From: Streptomyces sp. RKND-216
GTDB lineage: Bacteria > Actinomycetota > Actinomycetes > Streptomycetales > Streptomycetaceae
DNA length: 64,000 nucleotides
Direction: 5' to 3'
Assembly (NCBI RefSeq): GCF_004795255.1
Contig: NZ_SSBQ01000002.1
Coordinates: forward strand, 1,552,001-1,616,000
Positions 16,199 to 25,792 of this stretch are shown here, piece after piece. A program made the position numbers and the translations under genes. Under the pieces are notes generated by a model. That model did not search any database and was not told the DNA's origin. It saw only the letters and a program-made list of their open reading frames with translations. Each line of letters starts with the position of its first letter. The stretch's first letter is position 1.

Positions 16199-16242
16199 TT
16201 CTCATTCCTCCGTACAGCCGGACTGCCGAACCGTCGAACCGC

Positions 16243-17448
16243 TCACTTGCCGGGGACCCGCAGCACCAGCGCGTCGCCCTGGCCGCCGCCGCCGCACAGC
16301 GCCGCGGCGCCGACGCCGCCGCCCCGGCGGCCCAGCTCCAGCGCGAGGTGCAGGACGATGCGTGCACCGGACATCCCGATCGGGTGGCCCAGTGCGATCG
16401 CGCCACCGTTGACGTTCACCTTTTCAGGTGACACGCCGAGGTCCTTCATCGACTGCACGCAGACGGCGGCGAACGCTTCGTTGATCTCGACGAGGTCCAG
16501 GTCGCCGACCGACAGGCCCTCCTTCTTCAGGGCGTGCTGGATCGCCTGGGACGGCTGCGACTGGAGCGAGTTGTCCGGGCCGGCGACGTTGCCGTGGGCG
16601 CCGATCTCGGCGATCCACTCCAGGCCCAGCTCCTCCGCCTTGGCCTTGCTCATCACCACGACGGCCGCCGCGCCGTCGGAGATCTGCGAAGCGGAGCCGG
16701 CGGTGATGGTGCCGTCCTTGGCGAAGGCGGGACGCAACCTGCCGAGCGACTCGGCGGTGGTGTCGCCCCGGATGCCCTCGTCCTGCGAGAAGACGACCGC
16801 GTCACCCTTTCGCTGCGGGATCTCGACCGGGGTGATCTCGGCGTCGAACAGGCCGTCCGCCTGGGCCTTCGCGGCCTTCTGGTGGGAGGCGGCGGCGATT
16901 TCGTCCTGCTCGGGGCGGCCGATGCCCAGACGGGTGTTGTGCTTCTCCGTGGACTCGCCCATGGCGATGTTCTCGAAGGAGTCGGTCAGCCCGTCGTACG
17001 CCATCGCGTCGAGCATCTCGACCGCGCCGTACTTGAAGCCGGAGCGCGACTTGGGCAGCAGGTGCGGGGCGTTGGTCATGGACTCCTGGCCACCGGCGAC
17101 GATCACGTCGAACTCGCCGGCGCGCACGAGCTGGTCGGCCAGCGCGATGGCGTCGAGACCGGAGAGGCACACCTTGTTCACGGTCAGCGCCGGGACGCTC
17201 ATCGGGATGCCGGCCTTCACGGCGGCCTGCCGGGCGGGGATCTGGCCGGCGCCGGCCTGGAGGACCTGGCCCATGATCACGTACTCGACCTGGTCGCCGG
17301 CGACACCCGCCCGCTCCAGTGCCGCCTTGATCGCGAAGCCGCCGAGGTCGGCCCCCGAGAAGGACTTCAGCGACCCGAGCAGCCGCCCCATGGGGGTGCG
17401 CGCACCCGCGACGATGACCGATGTGGTGCTGCTGGACGTGTCCGTCAT
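16243..17448 (-). CDS. Acetyl-CoA C-acetyltransferase (thiolase)
   Basis: A 401-residue thiolase joining or splitting acetyl-CoA units. The catalytic set is intact: Cys94 ([10 protein letters not shown]), His355 ([16 protein letters not shown]) and Cys385 ([11 protein letters not shown]). Length and motifs fit the biosynthetic tetrameric acetoacetyl-CoA type. It lies upstream of meaB on the same strand and divergent from the epimerase gene. With 3-hydroxybutyryl-CoA dehydrogenase elsewhere in the window it could start a C4-acyl-CoA route towards isobutyryl-CoA mutase. Confidence 0.93.
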   Translation of the reverse strand: MTDTSSSTTSVIVAGARTPMGRLLGSLKSFSGADLGGFAIKAALERAGVAGDQVEYVIMGQVLQAGAGQIPARQAAVKAGIPMSVPALTVNKVCLSGLDAIALADQLVRAGEFDVIVAGGQESMTNAPHLLPKSRSGFKYGAVEMLDAMAYDGLTDSFENIAMGESTEKHNTRLGIGRPEQDEIAAASHQKAAKAQADGLFDAEITPVEIPQRKGDAVVFSQDEGIRGDTTAESLGRLRPAFAKDGTITAGSASQISDGAAAVVVMSKAKAEELGLEWIAEIGAHGNVAGPDNSLQSQPSQAIQHALKKEGLSVGDLDLVEINEAFAAVCVQSMKDLGVSPEKVNVNGGAIALGHPIGMSGARIVLHLALELGRRGGGVGAAALCGGGGQGDALVLRVPGK

Positions 17449-17597
17449 GGCAGGGTCCCTTCCAGCGGGAGGTTAACGACTGTTATCTACACGGTACTGA
17501 GCGGTCACGTCCCCGGTCACCGGTCGGACGGTGTGACCGTGCGCACGTTGCGTAATCGCGCATTGCGGAACCGCGCCCGACACGCTGCACTGTCCTC

Positions 17598-18053
17598 ATG
17601 CTGACGCGTATCGATCACATCGGGATCGCCTGTACCGACCTCGACGCCACCGTCGAGTTCTACCGTGCCACCTACGGCTTCGAGGTGTCCCACACCGAGG
17701 TCAACGAGGAGCAGGGGGTCCGCGAGGCCATGCTCCGCATCAACGGCACCGACGACGGCGGGGCCTCCTACCTCCAGCTGCTGGAGCCGACGCGCGAGGA
17801 CTCCGCGGTCGGGAAGTGGCTGGCCAAGAACGGGGAGGGCGTCCACCACATCGCGTTCGGCACGGCCGACGTGGACGCGGAGGCGGCCGGCATCCGCGAC
17901 AAGGGCGTGCGAGTGCTCTACGACGAGCCGCGGCGCGGCTCGATGGACTCGCGGATCACGTTCCTGCACCCCAAGGACTGCCACGGCGTGCTGACCGAGC
18001 TCGTGACCTCCGCCGCCACCTCCGGCCGGGGGGCGGAGCACACGGACCACTGA
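17598..18053 (+). CDS. mce: Methylmalonyl-CoA epimerase
   Basis: A 151-residue vicinal-oxygen-chelate protein that interconverts (2R)- and (2S)-methylmalonyl-CoA. The metal ligands fit the family: His7 (RIDHIGIA), Gln60 (YLQLLEP), His84 (GVHHIAFG) and Glu134 (LTELV). Start ATG is 150 bases from the divergent thiolase start. With meaB and thiolase it forms the familiar streptomycete epimerase-thiolase-meaB arrangement, supplying extender units and propionate metabolism. Confidence 0.93.
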   Translation: MLTRIDHIGIACTDLDATVEFYRATYGFEVSHTEVNEEQGVREAMLRINGTDDGGASYLQLLEPTREDSAVGKWLAKNGEGVHHIAFGTADVDAEAAGIRDKGVRVLYDEPRRGSMDSRITFLHPKDCHGVLTELVTSAATSGRGAEHTDH

Positions 18054-18293
18054 CGTCCGCTTCCACGGCCGGTAGAGTGGCCGCGCGGCCGGGGCCGCTT
18101 GTCCAAGACCCCGGGAAGAAGCCGTGCCCAGGCCCTGCCCGGGCGGGCGCGGGTTCCTCGTTCCGCCGATGATCTGACACCATTTCTTCGGCACGTCCGG
18201 GAGATGTCCCGTACGGGCGTCTGCCGCGCATGGTGACGGGGGTGCAGGACAGTTCACCTTCATAGGCGACCAGGGGACGGATGGGACCGCGCA

Positions 18294-21200
18294 GTGCGGG
18301 GCAACGACCGCTACGAGGCTGACGACCACCTCTCGCGATTCGAAGCCGAGATGGAGCGGCTGAAGAAGGAGCGGGAGAAGGCGGTCGACCACGCCGACGA
18401 CCTCGGCTACCAGGTCGAAGTGCTGCGTGCCAAGCTCCACGAGGCGCGCCGCGCTCTCGCCACGCGCCCGGCCGCCGGCTTCGAGAACCTCTCCCACCAG
18501 GCCGAACAGCTCCTGCACAACGCGCAGATGCAGGCCGACCAGATGCGCTCGGACGCCGAGCGCGAGCTGCGGGAGGCGCGCGCACAGACGCAGCGACTCC
18601 TCCAGGAGCAGGCCGAGGCCCAGTCGCGGCTGGAGTCCGAGCTGCACACCGAGGCCGTGCGGCGCCGGCGGCAGCTGGACGAAGAGCTGTCCGAACGCCG
18701 CGCCACGGTCGAGTCGCACGTCAACGAGAACGTCTCCTGGGCCGAGCAGCTGCGCACCCGCACCGAACAGCAGGCGCGCCGCCTGATGGAGGAGACGCGG
18801 GCCGAGTCGGAACGATCGCTCGCCCAGGCGCGTGCGGAGGCGCAGCGGCTCACCGAGGAGTCCCGCCACCGGATGGCCAGCGAGGCCGAGAACGCCCGGG
18901 CCGAGGCGGACGCCATGCTGCGCCGCGCCCGCGCCGAGGCCGAGCGGATGCTCTCCAACGCCACCGGGCAGGCGCAGGAGGCCGCCGAGCAGGCCGAGCA
19001 GCTGCGCAGCCGCAGCTCGGGCGAGGCCGAGAGCAGCCGCCGTGCGGCCGCCGACCTGGTCCGCCGCGCCGAGGCGCGGATGCGGGAGGCCGAGACGGCC
19101 CTGCGCGAGGCCCGCGCCGAGGCCGAGAAGAAGCTCACCGAGGCCGAGGAGGCCGCCGCCAAGAAGCTCGGTGACGCGGAGTCGGTCAACGAGCAGCGGG
19201 TGCGGACCGCCAAGTCCGAGGTGGCCCGCATGGTCGGCCAGGCCACCAAGGAGTCGGAGGCCCTCCGCGGGGAGGCCGAACAGGTCCTCTCCGACGCCCG
19301 CACCGAAGCCGAACGGCTCGTCGCCGAGGCCCGCGAAGAGGCTCGCACCCGCACCGCGGAGGAGTCGGCTCACCAGCTCGCCGAGGCCGCGCGTACGGCC
19401 GAGGACGTGCTCAACAAGGCGTCCGAGAAGGCCAAGGCCACGACGAAGGCGGCCACCGAGGAGGCCGAACGACTCCGCCGGGAGGCGGAGGAGGAGGCCG
19501 ACCGGCTCCGCGCCGAGGCGCACGACGTCGCCACGGAACTCAAGGGCGCGGCCAAGGACGACACCAAGGAGTACCGCGCCAAGACCGTCGAACTCCAGGA
19601 GGAGGCGCGGCGCCTGCGCGGCGAGGCGGAGCAGCTGCGCGCCGAAGCGGTCGAGGAGGGCGAGAAGATCCGCGGCGAGGCCCGCCGCGACGCCGTCCAG
19701 CAGATCGAGGAGGCCGCCACCAGCGCGGAGGAGCTGCTGGCGAAGGCGCGCACCGACGCCGAGGAACTCCGCGGCGACGCCGCGACGGAGAGCGAACGCG
19801 TCCGCACCGAGGCGATCGAGCGCGCGACCAGCCTGAGGCGTCAGGCCGACGAGGCGCTGGAGCGTGCCCGCAAGGAGGCCGAGGAGCTGCGCTCCGGCGC
19901 GGAGGAGCAGGCCGAACAGAGCCGTATCGAGGCCGCAGAGGCCGGCCGCCGGGTCCGTGAGGACGCCGAGCAGGCCGTGGCCGAACTGCGCGCGGAGGCC
20001 GACCGGGAGCTGGAGCGCCTGCGTACCGACGCCGAGGACAAGGTGTCCCGCGCGGAGGAGGAGCTGCGACTGGCCCGCGGCGAGGCAGACCGGCTGCGCG
20101 AGGAGACCCGCACCGAGACCGAGCAGCTCCGAGTGGAGGCGGCCGAGAAGCGCCGCGCTCTCCAGCAGCAGGCCGAGGACGAGGCCGAACGGGTCCGCAC
20201 CGAGGCGATCTCGGACGCGACCCAGGCACGCGCAGAGGGCGAGAACGTCGCCGTGCAGCTGCGCAGCGACGCCGCTGCCGAGGCGGAACGGCTGCGGACG
20301 GAGGCGCAGGAGTCCGCGGACCGGGTGCGCCGGGAGGCCGACGCCGCGGCCGAACGCACCAACACCGAAGCCTCGGAGGCGCTGGAGGCCGCCCGCGCCG
20401 AGGCCGAACGGCGGCGCCGGGAAGCGGAGGAACTGCTCGCCCACGCCCGCGAGGAGGCGCACCAGGAACGCACGGCCGCCCGCGAGCAGGGAGAGGAACT
20501 GCTGGCCACGGCGCGGCAGCGGGTCGACGACGCACAGGCCGAGGCCGTCCGCATCGTCGAGGAGGCCGAACGGCACGCCGCGGACTTGGTGGCCAGTGCC
20601 GAGGACACCGCACGGCAGGTGCGCGAGTCGGTTGCGGGGCTGCACGAGCAGGCGGAGCAGGAGATCACCGGGCTGCGCCGCGAGGCGCAGGAGGAGCTGG
20701 AGGCGGCCCGTTCGCTGGCCGAACGCACCGTGGACGAGGCGCTGGAGGCCGCCGAGCGAACCCGTGCGGACGCCGACCGCGCCCGGGACGAGGCCCGCGA
20801 GGACGCGGCACGCAAGCGCGGCGAGGCGGCCGAGCAGGCCGACACACTGCTGGCGCAGGCCCGCGAGGAGGCCGAGACGTCGGCCGCCGCGGCCCGGGAG
20901 CGGGCCGACAGGCTGCTCGCCTCCGCCCGCGAGGAGGCCGAGGGCATGGTGAACAGCGCCCGTGCGGAGGGTCGCGAGACGGTCGAGAAGGCCCGCGCGG
21001 ATGCGAACACCCTGCTGGAGGAGGCCCGGAACGACGCCGCCGCGACCCGGGAGCGCGCCGAGGAACTGCGCGACCGGATCACCGGCGAGGTGGAGGAGCT
21101 GCACGAGCGGGCCCGGCGGGAGTCGGCGGAGGCGATGAAGTCCGCCGGCGAACGGTGCGACGCCCTGGTGAAGGCCGCCGAGGAGCAGCTCGACGAGGCA

Positions 21201-21629
21201 CGGCGGAAGGCCGGGGAGCTGGTCGACGACGCGGAGTCGGAGGCCGGAAAGGTGCGGATCGCCGCCGTGCGCAAGGCGGAAGGTCTGCTCAAGGAGGCCG
21301 AGCAGCGCAAGGCGAAGCTGCTGGCCGAGGCGGAGAAGACCCGCGAGGACGCCGAGGCCGAGGCCCAGCGGACCCTCGACGCCGGACAGCGTGAACTCGA
21401 GGTGCTGGAGCGCCGTCAGGAGGACATCAACGCCGAGATCTCCCGTGTGCAGGACGTGTTGGAGGCCCTGGAGTCGTTCGAGGCGCCCGGCGGCGCCGGC
21501 GGCGGCAAGGGGTCCGGAAAGAACAGCGGCGGCCGGAAGAGCGGTGCGGACTCCGACGCGAACGGCGGCGTCAAGGCGGGTGCCGGCGCGGGCGGTTCAC
21601 GCGGCGGTGGCAAGCCGTCCGGGCGTTAG
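18294..21629 (+). CDS. scy: Scy, polar coiled-coil scaffold of the hyphal tip
   Basis: An 1111-residue, almost wholly helical protein. In S. coelicolor Scy organises the tip organising centre with DivIVA and FilP. The N-terminus (DDHLSRFEAEMERLKKEREKA) and a conserved globular stretch around residues 50-75 precede about 1000 residues of long-period (11-residue based) coiled coil, with recurring EAERLRTEA, AEELR and AREEAE units. The last 60 residues are Gly/Ser/Lys-rich. I recall the S. coelicolor protein as about 1300 residues, so this one is shorter. GTG start follows AGGGGACGG. Followed after 135 bases by filP. Confidence 0.9.
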   Translation: MRGNDRYEADDHLSRFEAEMERLKKEREKAVDHADDLGYQVEVLRAKLHEARRALATRPAAGFENLSHQAEQLLHNAQMQADQMRSDAERELREARAQTQRLLQEQAEAQSRLESELHTEAVRRRRQLDEELSERRATVESHVNENVSWAEQLRTRTEQQARRLMEETRAESERSLAQARAEAQRLTEESRHRMASEAENARAEADAMLRRARAEAERMLSNATGQAQEAAEQAEQLRSRSSGEAESSRRAAADLVRRAEARMREAETALREARAEAEKKLTEAEEAAAKKLGDAESVNEQRVRTAKSEVARMVGQATKESEALRGEAEQVLSDARTEAERLVAEAREEARTRTAEESAHQLAEAARTAEDVLNKASEKAKATTKAATEEAERLRREAEEEADRLRAEAHDVATELKGAAKDDTKEYRAKTVELQEEARRLRGEAEQLRAEAVEEGEKIRGEARRDAVQQIEEAATSAEELLAKARTDAEELRGDAATESERVRTEAIERATSLRRQADEALERARKEAEELRSGAEEQAEQSRIEAAEAGRRVREDAEQAVAELRAEADRELERLRTDAEDKVSRAEEELRLARGEADRLREETRTETEQLRVEAAEKRRALQQQAEDEAERVRTEAISDATQARAEGENVAVQLRSDAAAEAERLRTEAQESADRVRREADAAAERTNTEASEALEAARAEAERRRREAEELLAHAREEAHQERTAAREQGEELLATARQRVDDAQAEAVRIVEEAERHAADLVASAEDTARQVRESVAGLHEQAEQEITGLRREAQEELEAARSLAERTVDEALEAAERTRADADRARDEAREDAARKRGEAAEQADTLLAQAREEAETSAAAARERADRLLASAREEAEGMVNSARAEGRETVEKARADANTLLEEARNDAAATRERAEELRDRITGEVEELHERARRESAEAMKSAGERCDALVKAAEEQLDEARRKAGELVDDAESEAGKVRIAAVRKAEGLLKEAEQRKAKLLAEAEKTREDAEAEAQRTLDAGQRELEVLERRQEDINAEISRVQDVLEALESFEAPGGAGGGKGSGKNSGGRKSGADSDANGGVKAGAGAGGSRGGGKPSGR

Positions 21630-21764
21630 CCACTCGAACGAGCGAGCATTCTCCACAACAAACGGGCATCAGCTCGATGACACGCCGCTTGTCCCCCTAG
21701 GATTCCCTCTATCACTCCCCGATACCCCAGCCCGACAACCCCCGTCTGACTCGACAGGAACCCC

Positions 21765-22718
21765 ATGAGCGACACTTCCTCCCCCTTCGGCTTCGAGCTC
21801 GTGCGGCGTGGCTACGACCGCGGTCAGGTGGACGACCGCATCACCAAGCTCGTCGCCGACCGGGACAGCGCACTCTCCCGCATCACCTCTCTGGAAAAGC
21901 GCATCGAGGAGCTGCACCTCGAGACGCAGAACGCCCAGGCCCAGGTCAACGACTCGGAGCCGTCGTACGCCGGACTGGGCGCGCGTGTGGAGAAGATCCT
22001 CCGTCTCGCCGAGGAGGAGGCCAAGGACCTGCGCGAGGAGGCCCGCCGGGCCGCCGAGCAGCACCGCGAGCTCGCCGAGAGCGCCGCCCAGCAGGTCCGC
22101 AACGACGCCGAGGCGTTCGCGTCCGACCGCAAGCAGAAGGCGGAGGACGACGGCGCCCGCATCGTCGAGAAGGCCAAGGGCGAGGCCTCGCAGCTGCGTT
22201 CGGACGCGGAGAAGGACGCGCAGTCCAAGCGCGAGGAGGCCGATTCCCTCTTCGAGGACACCCGTGCGAAGGCCGCCCAGGCCGCCGCCGACTTCGAGAC
22301 CAACCTCGCCAAGCGCCGCGAGCAGTCCGAGCGCGACCTGGCGTCCCGCCAGGCCAAGGCAGAGAAGCGGCTCGCGGAGATCGAGCACCGTGCGGAGCAG
22401 CTGCGGCTGGAGGCCGAGAAGCTGCGCACCGACGCCGAGCGCCGCGCCCGCCAGACGGTCGAGACCGCGCAGCGCCAGGCCGAGGACATCGTGGCCGACG
22501 CCAACGCCAAGGCCGACCGCGTCCGCAGCGAGTCCGAGCGCGAGCTGGCGGCGCTCACCAACCGCCGCGACAGCATCAACGCGCAGCTGACCAACGTCCG
22601 CGAGATGCTGGCGACGCTGACCGGTGCCGCCGTGGCCGCGGCCGGTCAGCCGGGCGGCGAGGACGACACGGACGACGAGTCGGTGAGCCACGGCGTCCCG
22701 GCTCAGCAGTCCCGCTGA
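21765..22718 (+). CDS. filP: FilP, filament-forming coiled-coil cytoskeletal protein
   Basis: A 317-residue protein. Residues 8-30 (FGFELVRRGYDRGQVDDRI) resemble the DivIVA membrane-targeting domain motif, followed after a Pro-containing break (NDSEPSYAGLGARVEKIL) by a continuous coiled coil to about residue 280. The tail is acidic (GGEDDTDDES). In S. coelicolor FilP forms filaments at hyphal tips, interacts with DivIVA and Scy, and affects rigidity. Ends at a perfect terminator hairpin. Confidence 0.92.
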   Translation: MSDTSSPFGFELVRRGYDRGQVDDRITKLVADRDSALSRITSLEKRIEELHLETQNAQAQVNDSEPSYAGLGARVEKILRLAEEEAKDLREEARRAAEQHRELAESAAQQVRNDAEAFASDRKQKAEDDGARIVEKAKGEASQLRSDAEKDAQSKREEADSLFEDTRAKAAQAAADFETNLAKRREQSERDLASRQAKAEKRLAEIEHRAEQLRLEAEKLRTDAERRARQTVETAQRQAEDIVADANAKADRVRSESERELAALTNRRDSINAQLTNVREMLATLTGAAVAAAGQPGGEDDTDDESVSHGVPAQQSR

Positions 22719-22740
22719 CACCGCCCTCGGCACGCCGCTC

Positions 22741-22778
22741 GCACGGAGCCCCGGCCCGCAGGGCACGGGGCTCCGTGC
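22741..22778 (+). terminator. Terminator after filP
   Basis: Perfect 13-base arms GCACGGAGCCCCG and CGGGGCTCCGTGC with a 12-base loop, 23 bases past the filP stop. Confidence 0.8.
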
Positions 22779-22901
22779 GTGTCCGGGCGGGTTGCGCTGA
22801 GGGAACCGTCGTGCGACGGGGCCGTGCAGCTTCGGTGCGCCTCCCGGGCTCATGACAAATCACACGGGCGACGTCGGCGGATCTGCCCGTAGGATCGACG
22901 C

Positions 22902-24020
22902 ATGATCGAGCTCGAAGGGCTGACGAAACGCTACGGCCGCAAGGTCGCCGTCGACCATCTCACGTTCAGCGTGCGCCCCGGCGTGGTCACCGGCTTCCTC
23001 GGCCCGAACGGCGCGGGAAAGTCCACCACCATGCGCATGATGCTGGGACTGGACGCGCCCACCAGCGGCGAAGTCCGCATCGACGGCAAGCGGTACGACC
23101 GCCTGCAGGAGCCGCTGAACTACATCGGCGCGCTGCTGGAGGCCAAGTCCGTGCACGGTGGGCGCACGGCCTACAACCATCTGTTGTGCATGGCGCAGAG
23201 CAACGGCATCCCGCGCCGCCGTGTGTCCGAGGTGCTCGACCTGGTCGGTCTGTCCGCCGTCGCCAAGAAGCGGCCGAAGGGCTTCTCTCTCGGCATGGGC
23301 CAGCGCCTCGGCATCGCAGCCGCGCTGCTCGGCGACCCGAAGATCCTGATGTTCGACGAGCCGGTCAACGGACTCGACCCCGAGGGCATCCACTGGATCC
23401 GCAACCTGATGCAGGAACTGGCCCGGCAGGGCCGCACCGTCTTCGTCTCCAGCCATCTGATGAGCGAGATGGCGCTGACGGCCGAGCACCTGGTCGTCAT
23501 CGGCCAGGGCCGACTGCTCGCGGACACCCCGATGTCCGACTTCATCGCCGAGCACTCGCGGACCTACGTGCGGCTGCGCACTCCGGAACCCGAGAAGCTG
23601 CTCGACCTGCTGCACCGGGACGGCGTGACGCCGGTGACCGCCGACGACGGATCGTTGGAGGCTGAGGGCGTCGAGGCGTCCCGCATCGGCGAACTCGCCG
23701 CGTCGGGAGGGATCGTGCTGCACGAGCTGAGCCCGCAGCAGGCGTCGTTGGAAGAAGCGTTCATGCGGCTGACCGCCGAGGCGGTGGAGTACCACGCGCA
23801 CACGTCCACCGCCGCCCCGGCGATGCAGCAGGCCGCCGCCGCGGGCACGGTGCCGGGCCAGGGCGCACCGGCCGGAGCACCCGGCGGGACGCCCGCCGCA
23901 CCGCCGCCGCCCGGCGCCGTACAGGGCGAGGCGGTCCCGGCGCCGCAGCCGGGCACACCGCACACCGAGACGCCGCAGGACCGTCCCGCGTGGGGCGAGG
24001 GCTGGAAGAAGGGCCGCTGA
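22902..24020 (+). CDS. ABC transporter ATP-binding protein (exporter, pair 1)
   Basis: A 372-residue ATPase. Residues 1-225 are the nucleotide-binding domain: Walker A GPNGAGKST, a variant signature SLGMGQ, Walker B ILMFDEP, and the switch His in VFVSSHLMSE. A regulatory region follows to about 300, then a Pro/Ala-rich tail (QGAPAGAPGGTPAAPPPPG) probably disordered. Its permease partner starts 4 bases after the stop. The subfamily resembles bacitracin/lantibiotic or Na+-type exporters; substrate unknown. A close paralogue lies at 25793-27016. Confidence 0.9.
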   Translation: MIELEGLTKRYGRKVAVDHLTFSVRPGVVTGFLGPNGAGKSTTMRMMLGLDAPTSGEVRIDGKRYDRLQEPLNYIGALLEAKSVHGGRTAYNHLLCMAQSNGIPRRRVSEVLDLVGLSAVAKKRPKGFSLGMGQRLGIAAALLGDPKILMFDEPVNGLDPEGIHWIRNLMQELARQGRTVFVSSHLMSEMALTAEHLVVIGQGRLLADTPMSDFIAEHSRTYVRLRTPEPEKLLDLLHRDGVTPVTADDGSLEAEGVEASRIGELAASGGIVLHELSPQQASLEEAFMRLTAEAVEYHAHTSTAAPAMQQAAAAGTVPGQGAPAGAPGGTPAAPPPPGAVQGEAVPAPQPGTPHTETPQDRPAWGEGWKKGR

Positions 24021-24023
24021 ACC

Positions 24024-24803
24024 ATGGCACACGTATCCCGGGTCCTCCACTCCGAGTGGACCAAGGTCACCACCGTGCGTTCGACCTTCTGGACGCTGGC
24101 CACCGCCTTCGTCGTCACCGTCGGTCTCGGCGCGCTGATCGCCGCGGTCACGGCCTCCACCTTCAATGACATGCCGCCCCAGCAGAGGGCCACCTTCGAC
24201 CCCACGTTCGTCAGTTTCTCGGGCACCACCCTCGGCCAGCTCGCGATGATCGCGTTCGGTGTGCTGGCCGTCTCCAGCGAGTACAGCACCGGCATGATCC
24301 GCAGCTCTCTCGGCGCCGTCCCGCAGCGCGGGGTCTTCATGGCTTCGAAGATCGCGGTCTCGACGCTGCTGGTCCTGGTGGTCGGCATGGTGACGAGCTT
24401 CAGCGCGTTCTTCCTGGGGCAGGCCCTGCTCGGCGAGTACAGCACCTCGATCGGCGAGGAGAACGTGCTCCGCGCCATCATCGGCGGCGGCATCTACATG
24501 ACGCTGATGGCGCTGTTCTCCATGGGCATCGCATTCCTGTTGCGCAGCCCGTTGCTGGCGTTCGCGATCCTGATGCCGTTCTTCTTCCTGGTCTCCAACA
24601 TCCTGGGCGCCGTCGAGGCCACCCGGGACGTGGGGCAGTACCTGCCCGACCAGGCCGGATCGATGATCATGTCCGTCGTCGACGGCAGCATGGGCAGCGG
24701 CGACCGCCCGTACGGCCCCTGGGGCGGACTGCTGATCATGGCCGGCTGGGTCGTCGTCGCCCTGCTGGCGGGCTTCGTGACGGTCAAGAAGCGCGACGCG
24801 TAA
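24024..24803 (+). CDS. ABC transporter permease (pair 1)
   Basis: A 259-residue membrane protein with six hydrophobic segments. The N-terminal motif LHSEWTKVTTVRSTFWTL and the later SEYSTGMIRSSLGAVPQR are characteristic of ABC-2 type permeases in actinomycetes. Starts 4 bases after the ATPase stop, so they form one exporter unit. A terminator hairpin follows. Confidence 0.9.
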   Translation: MAHVSRVLHSEWTKVTTVRSTFWTLATAFVVTVGLGALIAAVTASTFNDMPPQQRATFDPTFVSFSGTTLGQLAMIAFGVLAVSSEYSTGMIRSSLGAVPQRGVFMASKIAVSTLLVLVVGMVTSFSAFFLGQALLGEYSTSIGEENVLRAIIGGGIYMTLMALFSMGIAFLLRSPLLAFAILMPFFFLVSNILGAVEATRDVGQYLPDQAGSMIMSVVDGSMGSGDRPYGPWGGLLIMAGWVVVALLAGFVTVKKRDA

Positions 24804-24820
24804 GGCGGGACACCCGCCTG

Positions 24821-24855
24821 CGGCGCCCCCGGGACTCTACGGTCCGGGGGCGCCG
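24821..24855 (+). terminator. Terminator after ABC pair 1
   Basis: Twelve-base perfect arms CGGCGCCCCCGG and CCGGGGGCGCCG with an 11-base loop, 18 bases after the permease stop. Confidence 0.75.
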
Positions 24856-24920
24856 TCATGTCCGCCGCACGGAGCGGAAACCCGATCGAGCCGGCCCCGG
24901 CGACGTGCTGGGATGGCCTG

Positions 24921-25654
24921 ATGGGACAACACACGACGACGTCCGTGGACCGCGGGCCCTACCCGGACGCGGTGACGCCCTGGGAGCAGGAGACCTGGCG
25001 TGGCGCCGCCCTCGACTGGGCGCGGCGCGGCCTCGCGGCGCACCGGAGGAGCCGCTGCGGTGCTACGCCGAACTGCAACGGGCCCTTCTGCCGCACCTGT
25101 CGGCCCTCGAACGGCTCGGCGTGCCCGGCGCGCACACGACCGCACTGCCCGAGGTCTTCGACCGGCTCGTGGAGGACGACACGGCGTCGGCACCCGGCGA
25201 TCGCGCGCGGCTGCTCGCGCTGCGGCCGCGCCTGGCCGACTGGTGCGCGGAACTCGCCGCCGTCGGCGTGCCGGACTCCCTCGACCACGCCGACCTGCAT
25301 GCCGGCCAGGTCTTCGCCCCGCGGCCGGGCCGGTTCACCTTCTTCGACTGGGGCGACGCCACGCTCTCGCACCCGTTCTGCTCACTCCGGGTCCCCGTCC
25401 GGGCGGCGTGCGAGCGGTACGGGCCCGAGGTGGCGCCGCGCCTGCGGGACGCCTACTTGGAGCCGTGGACGGGCCGGGGCACGAGCGCGGCCGAGCTGCG
25501 GCGGGCGGCCTCCCTCGCGTGGCGGCCGGGTGCACTCGGCAGGGCGGTCTCCTTCGGTCGTCTGTTCCCCGGAGCGTCCCGTGCCGCCGAACGCGCGTGC
25601 GCGGCGGCCTCGGCCGCCGCGCTGCGGGAGACGGCGGACGCGCCGCCGTACTGA
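24921..25654 (+). pseudogene. Aminoglycoside phosphotransferase-like gene, deleted and frameshifted
   Basis: The first 41 codons (PYPDAVTPWEQETWRGAALDWARRGLAAH) match the start of streptomycete APH-family phosphotransferases in one frame. From about 25036 the matching sequence continues in a different frame (EEPLRCYAELQRALLPHLSALERLG) and runs to the stop, including the catalytic HADLHAGQVF and the metal-binding FDWGDA motifs. The nucleotide-binding part of the N-lobe that should lie between, roughly 70-90 codons in homologues, is absent. An out-of-frame deletion therefore broke the gene; the C-terminal part remains open as a 249-codon frame but is unlikely to make an active kinase. Confidence 0.75.
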
Positions 25655-25792
25655 AGCGCCCCGTCCCGCGCGGACGTGGCCGACAGGAGGGAACCGGAAC
25701 GGCGGCCTGTACCCTCCTAGACCTTGACCGGGGGCGAGATGCGGGGGCGGTGAACGCGCGACGCGGGCCCCGAACCACCTACAGGGGCGAGC

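Noticed and set aside
17517..21104. A 1195-codon open frame on the minus strand opposite scy
   Set aside because: It mirrors the strongly biased GAG/GCC codons of the scy coiled coil (Leu/Gly-rich antisense). Scy is a firm identification, so this is a shadow frame.
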